Assembly (NCBI GenBank): GCA_047629195.1
Contig: JBLHWY010000249.1
Coordinates: 1 to 6,606 of the forward strand
DNA length: 6,606 bases
From: UBA4582 sp047629195
Lineage (GTDB): Bacteria > Pseudomonadota > Gammaproteobacteria > Pseudomonadales > Azotimanducaceae
Direction: 5' to 3'
Position 1 is the first letter of the stretch, and every line of letters starts with the position of its first letter. Below, in pieces: positions 1 through 5,722 of this stretch. A model generated the notes under the pieces. The model saw only the letters and a list, made by a program, of their open reading frames with translations. It ran no database searches and was not told where the DNA came from. A program made the position numbers and the translations under genes.

Positions 1-150
1 TTAGAAATTGTTTTTGTAGTAAATGCCAACTTTAGCTGCATTTTAGTCACCATCAATTTCACTATTTGGACTTCCTCCAAGTTTTGAACTGTGGAGCGTT
101 CGACCACGAAACATATATTTTGAAAAATCTATCCTAAAAAGGAACACAGC
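1..150 (-). pseudogene. possible eroded C-terminus of an outer-membrane beta-barrel protein
   Basis: Read on the minus strand toward the left edge, the frame ends in TAA at 3-1 and gives a tail NAAKVGIYYKNNF. It is amphipathic with a terminal Phe, as is usual for outer-membrane barrel proteins recognised by the BAM machinery. Upstream in the same frame are RIDFSKYMFRGRTL and SSKLGGSPNSEIDGD, but a TAA at 45-43 separates the two parts and no start codon is convincing. The frame also runs into the terminator of the neighbouring gene, so it cannot be a normally expressed intact gene. The family cannot be named; it may be a relic or chance. Otherwise the stretch 1-162 holds nothing I can support. 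Confidence 0.2.
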
Positions 151-162
151 TTTTTTGACTCT

Positions 163-198
163 AAAAAAGTTTGCTGCCCCGGCAAACCGGGACAACAA
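163..198 (-). terminator. intrinsic terminator of the DUF11-protein gene
   Basis: On the minus strand a 12-bp stem (arms 198-187 and 182-171, all pairs Watson-Crick or G-U) closes a 4-nt UUUG loop. It is followed within 2 nt by a run of six U (168-163). The hairpin starts 39 nt after the TAG stop at 238-240. A GC-rich stem, tight loop and U-tract form the standard Rho-independent layout and give the transcript end of the gene at 238-1398. Confidence 0.85.
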
Positions 199-237
199 GC
201 TTCAGACCATTTACTGGCTTTTGACCAGGTCGGGCGA

Positions 238-1398
238 CTACTGGATAGTGACCTGAAACGCCATGGTTGCAGTTTCACCACCTGCTAGGGTCAAACCGGC
301 GGCCGTCGCTGTGATCGTAGTAAAATCAGCGCTGTCTCCATCGGCAAGATTGGTTTTACACGTAGGAACAGAATCAGCACCGTCTTTAACCGCGACACCT
401 TGATCCGCGGCACATGTCGTCGTGCCATCGCCGTACTGCGTACTGAATGCCACAGTACCTGTGGTTATCTCATCCACGATATCAGTGATGCTGATACCAG
501 TAGCTGCTCCGGTACCGTTATTTACGATGGTTATCGTGTAGGTGAGAATAGCACCAGGGATAGCCTTGGGATCGACCGTTCCGTTAGCCGGGTCGGAATA
601 CACCGCTGTTGTTTTACTGACCGTCAACGCTGCTGTTAAGACGCGATATGCATCTAATGCAACAGCACTAGCATCGCCCTCTGTCTGACCCGGATCCGTG
701 CCAGCAGCAAGGGTCGAAGGATCGGAAAACACGATTTGCACAACAGTAGAGTCGTATGCCCCAGTCGTCTCTAGCACTGCGGTTGTCGAATTGTTCGTCG
801 TAGTCACCGCTGTCAAACTGATGGTCGACTGTGAAGCGTCCGCCACAACTACCGGGATAGTTGCCGTGACCAGCAAGTCAATAGAGGCATCCGGTGCCAG
901 CGAAGCGACTGAAGTTATCAGCGTATCGGCACCATCTAGCAAACCGTCATTGTTGACATCGATATAGTACGCGAAGGTTCCCACGTCATAACCGTCAGCC
1001 TGACCAAAAAGCGCAAGGACACTGTTGGCGGCCGTCAGGTTATAGCCCTGACTATCGTTACCAAGATTGGTCAAGGTAAACGAGGTTGCTTGTAGTAACG
1101 AACCGGCTGCTACCTCAGTAAAAGTGGTGTTGTCTTCCACCAAAGTCAGATTGATTGTTGTACCCACTAAAAATGTTGTCTCCGAACCTGGTCCAGAGGT
1201 GTTGCCGCCCTCAGTCGAACCAACTTCAGGCTGCGCTGTGCCGTCCACCGAATAGTTGATTGTCGCGATGTTACCTACACTGGTCCCAGACGCGGTGCCT
1301 GCTGCCATTGCGTTGTGTGCCGTACCGAACATCAGTCCGGCGGCAAGTAGTGCCACGCGCCCAATATTCGCAGGGCAGTTTTGAGTGAACTTTTTCAT
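238..1398 (-). CDS. exported DUF11-domain surface protein
   Basis: A 386-residue protein with a Sec signal peptide: basic MKK start, hydrophobic core around residues 12-27, and an AMA-AG cleavage site near residue 32. The mature part is Thr/Ser/Gly/Ala-rich and beta-sandwich-like. Residues about 33-230 form an N-terminal module containing an acidic DVNNDGLLDGAD loop (147-158) like the calcium loops of dockerin or thrombospondin-type repeats. Residues about 257-386 form one DUF11 domain (TYTITIVNNGTGAATGISIT near 287-306). Cys329 and Cys347 could form a disulfide. DUF11 proteins are usually long, multi-domain adhesin or matrix-like cell-surface proteins; this one has a single copy and no visible sorting signal, so it is probably secreted or surface-loose. 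The start is supported by AGGGG (1408-1404) five bases before the ATG. A strong terminator follows and a structured leader region precedes it. The exact function is unknown. Confidence 0.85.
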   Translation of the reverse strand: MKKFTQNCPANIGRVALLAAGLMFGTAHNAMAAGTASGTSVGNIATINYSVDGTAQPEVGSTEGGNTSGPGSETTFLVGTTINLTLVEDNTTFTEVAAGSLLQATSFTLTNLGNDSQGYNLTAANSVLALFGQADGYDVGTFAYYIDVNNDGLLDGADTLITSVASLAPDASIDLLVTATIPVVVADASQSTISLTAVTTTNNSTTAVLETTGAYDSTVVQIVFSDPSTLAAGTDPGQTEGDASAVALDAYRVLTAALTVSKTTAVYSDPANGTVDPKAIPGAILTYTITIVNNGTGAATGISITDIVDEITTGTVAFSTQYGDGTTTCAADQGVAVKDGADSVPTCKTNLADGDSADFTTITATAAGLTLAGGETATMAFQVTIQ

Positions 1399-1403
1399 TT
1401 GAA

Positions 1404-1408
1404 CCCCT
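1404..1408 (-). promoter_or_regulatory. ribosome binding site of the DUF11-protein gene
   Basis: AGGGG on the minus strand lies five bases upstream of the ATG at 1398-1396 and supports that start codon. Confidence 0.7.
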
Positions 1409-1510
1409 AATGTATTCAGGTTTTTTCTAAGAAAACGTTTGGTACGTATTTCTCATCGCTGCATCTAGTACTACTTCTTTACTTTTTACGAGGTCCAGAC
1501 TATACTCCCA

Positions 1511-1543
1511 ATGTTTTGGTCAAAACATAGACAACATGTCTAT
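1511..1543. promoter_or_regulatory. two overlapping perfect inverted repeats, candidate operator
   Basis: ATGTTTTGGTCAAAACAT (1511-1528) has 8-bp perfect arms around a 2-bp centre. It overlaps by two bases ATAGACA-ACA-TGTCTAT (1527-1543), with 7-bp perfect arms around 3 bp. Both lie 113-145 bases upstream of the DUF11-protein start. Symmetric sites of this size normally bind dimeric transcription regulators. On the minus strand TTGACC (1523-1518) lies inside the first repeat and a TATAGT box lies at 1504-1499, but their 13-bp spacing is too short for a normal sigma-70 promoter. The promoter is therefore only suggested. The regulator is unknown. Confidence 0.5.
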
Positions 1544-1572
1544 TATGTAAGCAATATGTAAGCCCAGACGCT

Positions 1573-1594
1573 CCCCAGACAGCCACTTGTGGGG
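1573..1594. repeat. short GC-rich inverted repeat
   Basis: CCCCA (1573-1577) and TGGGG (1590-1594) can pair around an inner CCAC-TT-GTGG hairpin (1583-1592). No T-run follows closely on either strand, so it is not a good intrinsic terminator. It may be part of the DUF11 leader or promoter region. Confidence 0.3.
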
Positions 1595-1644
1595 GGTCAC
1601 TTTAGCCGCCTCTTTTTAATCAACAAAAGCCTTCAATACCTCAG

Positions 1645-1662
1645 TTTTCGCGTTACCGAAAA
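1645..1662. repeat. 6-bp perfect hairpin TTTTCG / CGAAAA
   Basis: TTTTCG (1645-1650) and CGAAAA (1657-1662) are perfect inverted repeats around a 6-nt loop. The hairpin lies between the larger folded-RNA candidate and the DUF11-protein gene, and could be an expression-platform element or simply a local fold. Confidence 0.3.
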
Positions 1663-1673
1663 GAACCAGCAGG

Positions 1674-1742
1674 TAGGCTAATCGGATTGAAAGTCCCTGT
1701 GTCTTTGGCCTAGGCGACCCCTTACTATTCCATCGGATCGCC
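1674..1742 (-). ncRNA. candidate structured leader RNA, weakly like a cyclic di-GMP-I riboswitch
   Basis: Two bases after the selenoprotein stop codon, the minus strand folds into an 8-bp stem (1742-1735 with 1720-1713, one G-U pair) over a 14-nt loop. A UAGGC/GCCUA stem (1712-1708 with 1678-1674) follows directly. The enclosed stretch contains CAAAGACACAGGGACU, which resembles the CAAAGCCACGGGUCU part of cyclic di-GMP-I (GEMM) aptamers, and AUUAGCC, which resembles their distal strand. The invariant GCAAACC and the GNRA loop with its receptor are not seen in canonical form. The element is oriented toward the DUF11 surface-protein gene, a plausible c-di-GMP target. It could equally be a 3' UTR fold of the selenoprotein transcript. 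Confidence 0.3.
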
Positions 1743-1743
1743 G

Positions 1744-2427
1744 CTATTCTCTTTGATAATTTTCTATCGTTGGTTCAGTTGCTGTACCCAACATTGTAAG
1801 TGACGCGCGTGTACCATCCTTCTGAAATTCAGGATCGTTTGCTAGCTCCAGAGGCCGCCCGAGCGCAAACGGTACCCACAGCGCGCGAGGAGGTTGCACC
1901 GCTTCACTTTGTTCACGGATTAGGCTGATAGAGGCCGTCGCGACACCCGCGCGTTCTATATAATTTGCGAGAGCGCCCACGTCGCCCGTACAATTAGGTC
2001 ACACGGGCACCATCAGCGCCACATCAACTTCGTCTGCAGCGAGCAATCGGCCTACTTCTTCACCTGTTGCTGCGAGCGCTTCATGATTTGGTTGTGCACC
2101 CATAAAAGAATAGTGCCAGTTTGAAACACCGCCAATTTCGCCATTCGCTTCCATCTCACGCAGACGGTCCAGCGCAAACCAGATATTGGGGCCCTGCTGG
2201 AACGCGCTTCGATCAAAATTAGTACTGATATGTGAGACAACCACATCAGCAAAGTCGACATCGCCAGGTAGCAAGCGGTAATCAATGGCGCCTACTTTAA
2301 ACGGAGGGCCTGCCCTTCGATGTAGTCCTGCTGTGGAGACAATCGCGATTTTAGCGTCGCGGATGGGCTTTGGCGTTATCCAGCTTGCCGGGGCAACCCG
2401 TTGCATCAAAGCAGCACGTTGTCGCAT
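1744..2427 (-). CDS. selenoprotein of the glycine/sarcosine/betaine/D-proline reductase B family (UxxC form)
   Basis: Two ORFs in the same frame are separated only by TGA at 2001-1999. Read through as selenocysteine they give one protein of 227 residues with Sec143 in VPVUPNC (140-146), followed by TGDVGALANYIE. This is the UxxC redox motif of the GrdB/PrdB superfamily. Other family-like stretches are STAGLHR (31-37), VSHISTNFDR (64-73), WHYSFMGA (104-111), and the C-terminal SLIREQSE and PPRALWVPFALGRP. The length fits the short proteobacterial/actinobacterial members rather than clostridial GrdB of about 430 residues. A SECIS-like hairpin follows the TGA. GrdB and PrdB carry out reductive cleavage of glycine derivatives or proline through a Sec thiol/selenol centre; the substrate of the short aerobic forms is not established. 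Expression would need SelA, SelB, SelC and SelD elsewhere. The N-terminus is probably truncated here: the family-like start at 2468 is one base out of frame. The gene lies just downstream of the TonB receptor, in the same direction. Confidence 0.8.
1965..1993 (-). promoter_or_regulatory. bacterial SECIS-like stem-loop after the in-frame TGA
   Basis: In the mRNA, counting the U of UGA as 1, bases 9-12 (UUGU) pair with 34-37 (GCAA). After a small internal loop, 15-19 (GGGCG) pair with 27-31 (CGCUC). The 7-nt apical loop ACGUGGG has G22-U23. The E. coli fdhF SECIS has its critical G-U at about positions 23-24, so geometry and loop bases fit SelB recognition. Window coordinates run 1993 down to 1965. 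The fold was worked out by eye, not computed. Confidence 0.6.
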
Positions 2428-2482
2428 GTGTTCGGCTTCTGCCTCATGCAGATCAGATGGCGTACCATCAGCGTTTCCTCTT
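2428..2482 (-). other. ribosome binding site and frameshifted original start of the selenoprotein
   Basis: AAGAGG (2482-2477) lies eight bases before ATG GTA CG (2468-2461). After that the coding frame continues one base out of phase: CCA TCT GAT CTG CAT gives PSDLHEAEAEHMRQRAAL. Joining them with one added base gives MVR-x-SDLHEAEAEHM, resembling the MVR-SDL type starts I recall for this family. The protein would then be 241 residues with Sec at 157. The later ATG at 2427 has no good ribosome binding site. The simplest reading is loss of one base near 2460, by mutation or sequencing error. Confidence 0.55.
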
Positions 2483-2514
2483 AAGTTGTTAGTTGCTTTA
2501 TAGCGTTGTCCGCA

Positions 2515-4464
2515 TCACCACTGGGTTCGAAATCCACCATTAACAACGAATCCATCCAGCGGCGCATAGATATCAATGAGCTGCGGGCTTTGGAGCGTAC
2601 CCGTATTGACGTTCTCAAACCTTGTTTGTCGGGTATCCGTAAAATTCTCAAAGTTCAGGAATGCAGTGACCGTTTTCCCAAGTTTCTTTTCAGCCATAAG
2701 GCCGTATATCCAATAACTTTTTCCAGAGGTATCACCGGCTCTGCGCTGCGAGCTGAAATAATAGGCTTCAAGACCGATTCTGGAGTCATCCTCTCGCTCC
2801 CATACCAGCACGTTATTCACACGGTGTTGCGAAACGAGCGCAAGGTACTGGTCCCCGGCGTTCGTTTCTTCCGAAGCATTAACGAAGGTATATCCAAGAA
2901 AATAGCGTAACTCGCTAAAACCAAAAATCAAGTTCAGCTCTACACCACTGGCTTTTGTATCTCCGTTTTGCTGAGTAAATGTAAACAGGCCAGGGCTTTG
3001 CTCTGCAATACTTGGCGGGTTACTAATTTGCATATAAAACAGCAATACATTGCTAGTGAGCGACCAGCTTTCAGCAAATTCAACCCGGTGGTTGAGATCG
3101 ACGTTAAGCCCGCTCGACTTTTCAGCGACATGTAGGTCGGGGTCAATTGGGGTGATGCCGCGGTACTGAAGCTCGTCAGCCTCAGAGACAAAAAGATTGG
3201 GGGTTTTATAACCATAGTCGCCACCAGTTCTCACAGTTATATCAGGGGTTGGCAGAAACAAAAGGGAGACCCGAGGTAGCCATACTCAGAATGATTATCC
3301 ACCCGCATGCCAGCTTCGATGATGAAGGATGACGATAGGTCTCGGGTATATTGTACGAACAAACCAAGAGTCCACTCTGTGTAGTTGTGGTCAAAGCCCG
3401 GTAATGGCTGCGACTGATCAAACGCCTCTGTAGTGATGTTGGCAACTGCCACTCAGGATCTCTGATCTAATTCGCTGGAGAGCGCAGCCTCACTGACAGA
3501 GGAGCGTTGTTCACCGGAAAACAGATAACCCGGCGTCGTTAGCTGCCGGTCAAACCAACTTGTCGCACTTTTAAAGTTCAGCTCAATATCGTTGTCAAAA
3601 ACATGTGAGAACCCGAGACGCGCGTAAAACCGATCGCTGTCGTTGGCCTCAAAATAGTCGTTGGGTGCTCTACCATCGATAAAGTCCATGCTATCCCCCC
3701 ACTCGATCCTCTGTAATGAAACCGACGCCAATATCAACTTTGGTGTTGTCGGAAACGGAATAAAAACATCTGGGCGTAAAGGTAAACTTTTCAAATTCAG
3801 GGATTGCACTGAGCCCATTATCAGCAGGCTCATATGCTGCGCCCTGATTGTAGGTCGCGAACAGCGTCACACCATGCCGGTCATGCTCTGAGGAATAAAA
3901 GACCGAGAGATCGACACCGCTGGCAGAAGTTGCATTTAACATTAGCGCGGTCTCTGGTGTTTCTTCCGGTGTTTTTGATACAAGATTAGTCAGGCCTGCA
4001 ATCGCGCCACCGCCATAAAGGGTGGACTATGCGCCCTTAACGACTTCTACCTGCTTCAGGTCCAGCGGTGCTATTTGCAGCAAACTTAAACTCCCCGAGA
4101 AACCCGCGTAGATAGGTAGACCATCACGGAGTAGTTGCGTGTACCGGGCATCCAACCCCTGAATTCTGACACTTGAGTTAAAACTTTTCGCTGAGGTTTG
4201 TTGCACCTGAATACCCGTGCTTTCGTTTAACAGCATGCGAATATCGCCGGGTTTCATATTGGCTTTTTCTCGCAACTCTTCCGCACCCAGAATCTGCACC
4301 CGCAAAGGTATGTCGTCGAGCGTGCGATGATTACGGGCAGATGTAACGATAACTTCTTCCATCGCGTCACCATGTCCCATTGCAGCAGGTGCATGCCAAA
4401 GTGATACAGCTAACAGGACCGTGAGCATGAAGTCATCAGGTTTATTCTTTTGGACTTTATTCAT
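2515..4464 (-). pseudogene. TonB-dependent outer-membrane receptor, four lesions
   Basis: About 650 codons covering a whole receptor. Residues 1-30 are a signal peptide (basic start, LTVLLAVSLW core, AAMG end). MEEVIVTSAR (35-44) is a TonB-box-like segment. The plug domain has RIQGLDARYTQLLRDGLPIY (100-119) and VEVVKGA (139-145). A 22-strand-type barrel follows, with MRVDNHSEYG, LLFLPTPDITVRTGGDYGYK and YFLGYTFVNAS, and a terminal aromatic W. Such receptors import ferric siderophores, haem, cobalamin or other scarce ligands using TonB energy; the layout is like ferric-siderophore receptors but the ligand is not readable. The lesions are: TAG at 4029-4027 (VKGA-stop-STLYGGGA, where Ser TCG is the likely ancestor); a frameshift at the G6 run 3700-3695; TGA at 3455-3453 (LDQRS-stop-VAVAN); and a one-base loss near 3270-3280 (EYGY to RVSLLF). 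The frame is otherwise open. It is probably an inactive gene, with sequencing error possible for the indels. Confidence 0.85.
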
Positions 4465-4534
4465 ACTACAAATTTCACTCAGTCAGCGATGTTTTATTGT
4501 TTGATCTCGAAAGTCTCTGAATTTAGACCCGCAT

Positions 4535-4905
4535 ATGATATTTGCGATCTTGTTACTTATCACTACACCTCTCTTTGTTTTTACCGCGATCACACTCGAA
4601 AAGGAACTCGACAATCACATAAAGAAAGCAGTTGGGCGGGGCAGTACCAAAGCCTGATAATCGCTTACATCCAAGATGGTGAAACGCTCATTAGAGCCTA
4701 TGGAACACTTCAAGTGGGATCTGACGCACAACCAAACACGAACACTTTGTTTGAGCTTTCTTCGAATTCAAAAACGTTCGCGGGTTCCCTCCTTGCTTTG
4801 CTTGCTGCACGCGGCGAGATATCCCTTGATGATCCGGTTAACCTCTACTTACCTGATAGTGTCGAAATGGCAACGTTTAACGAAGTCGAGGTTAGCAATG
4901 GCTGA
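4535..4905 (+). pseudogene. class C beta-lactamase-like serine hydrolase, frameshifted and truncated
   Basis: The probable start is ATG 4535: MIFAILLLITTPLFVFTA is a signal peptide, followed by LEKELDNHIKKAVGRG. A one-base loss near 4640 throws this frame into TGA at 4655-4657. The next frame continues QYQSLIIAYIQDGETLIRAYG, then NTLFELSSNSKTFAGSLL with the SxxK nucleophile motif (Ser 4762-4764, Lys 4771-4773), and GEISLDDPVNLYLPDSVEM. This matches the N-terminal third of periplasmic beta-lactamase/esterase-type hydrolases (FEIGSISKTF, LDDPVSKYLP). Homology stops near 4890 and TGA ends the frame at 4903-4905; the YxN and KTG motifs are not intact. Family members are usually about 350-400 residues. 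A weak scrap beyond (CSTNLGL at 4934-4954, EAQVKNTVEKILFEPC at 4953-5000) may be the YSN region after an internal deletion. It is divergent from the TonB receptor with 70 bp between starts. No convincing ribosome binding site is seen. Confidence 0.7.
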
Positions 4906-5722
4906 AGAAACCACGAGTCGGAACAAACTTGTTGTTCCACTAACCTGGGCTTGAGGCGCAGGTAAAAAATACCGTCGAGAAGATACTGTTCGAACCCTGC
5001 CCTACAGAACTTTTTTTATTAAATTAATGTTTAAGTCATGCCAATTTATCCGTTCCATGACCACACTTAACGAAGACTATTGTGGCGGTGGCCTCCAACC
5101 AAAATCAAGTGCATAGGGTGGTCTGGGTATCCGGATCTATTCGTGTCGCGAAAGCACCGGCGACGTTCCGCCTGGCGTATCAACTTCGATTATTCTCTCA
5201 GTGTCGAAATACGCATTAAATACTGCGCGACAATTGGAGCGGCACTTCAATACTTACATTCGAATCAATGCGGTTTCAACGCCCATAGTTTCGATTAACG
5301 AAGGGTCTGGCCAGATGATGGATCGACGACTGGTGACCAGCACCAAGGTTTCTCCACTTTCCAACAAGCACATGGGACCTGCGTTAACGAGCATGCAATC
5401 TAACGGTCCCGATGTAATTTGAAATAATCGTGTATTTCGGTGCTCCGAAGAATCACCGCTGAATTATTTCTGGACGGGACGGTTGAATAACGATTGCTTT
5501 CGAGGAACATGCCCACAATTGAGATTCTTTTTTGCTGTCATGCGAGCCCTCAATCGAGCTATGTTTCGTGTGTAAAACGTGTAGTGTATTTCCGTTGACT
5601 ACAGCATCTCAGTCGAGAAGCGATTGAATCTATATGAGCTACTCATTGACTATGTTCTATCCGCAGAAAACCCAACGACCTATGATGCTTGTATGGAAGC
5701 TCAGCTTGAAGCTAGGACAAGC
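4906..5722. other. gene-poor, degenerate interval
   Basis: No intact gene is visible on either strand. Besides the SDR relic, the only protein-like scrap is a 65-codon open frame on the plus strand (5585-5782). It reads ELLIDYVLSAENPTTYDACM then EAQLEARTSLD, faintly like the C-terminal helices of enoyl-CoA hydratase family proteins; this is too short and weak to call. A small TTCGG/CCGAA hairpin (5436-5449) has no T-run. No tRNA, insertion sequence ends or CRISPR-like repeats were recognised. The interval reads like eroded former coding DNA between the hydrolase remnant and the SDR gene. Confidence 0.4.
5201..5422 (+). pseudogene. relic of a short-chain dehydrogenase/reductase
   Basis: The open stretch from GTG 5201 begins VSKYALNTARQLERHFNTYI and continues RINAVSTPIV. 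This strongly recalls the SDR segment running from the active-site Lys (SK.AL) through the helix to IRVNAVSPG. No complete YxxxK is present in the same frame: YSLS occurs just upstream in another frame (5190-5201), so a small indel is likely. A possible remnant of the C-terminal TG...VDGG region is NYFWTGRLNND near 5462-5494 in yet another frame. No nucleotide-binding TGxxxGxG half is found upstream. It is not expressible as a working enzyme. It lies opposite to, and unlike in detail from, the intact SDR gene next door. Confidence 0.35.

Noticed and set aside
151..170. T6 ... A6 inverted repeat as a separate bidirectional terminator
   Set aside because: The A/T arms alone are a weak stem. The T-run is already explained as the U-tract of the 171-198 hairpin.
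400..1255. Plus-strand open frames opposite the DUF11 gene (400-639, 698-967, 1067-1255)
   Set aside because: They are antisense shadows of a clearly coding minus-strand gene; they lack ribosome binding sites and family-like sequence.
1571..1620. GC-rich hairpin plus CTTTTT as a plus-strand terminator
   Set aside because: The T-run starts about 17 bases after the stem and no plus-strand gene ends here.
2052..2503. Overlapping frames 2052-2285 (minus) and 2285-2503 (plus)
   Set aside because: Both lie within the selenoprotein coding sequence or its start region in other frames and have no family character.
3453..3455. TGA inside the TonB receptor as a second selenocysteine codon
   Set aside because: The context (LDQRS-stop-VAVAN) is an outer-membrane barrel segment with no redox motif, and the same gene has a TAG and two frameshifts. 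A nonsense mutation is simpler.
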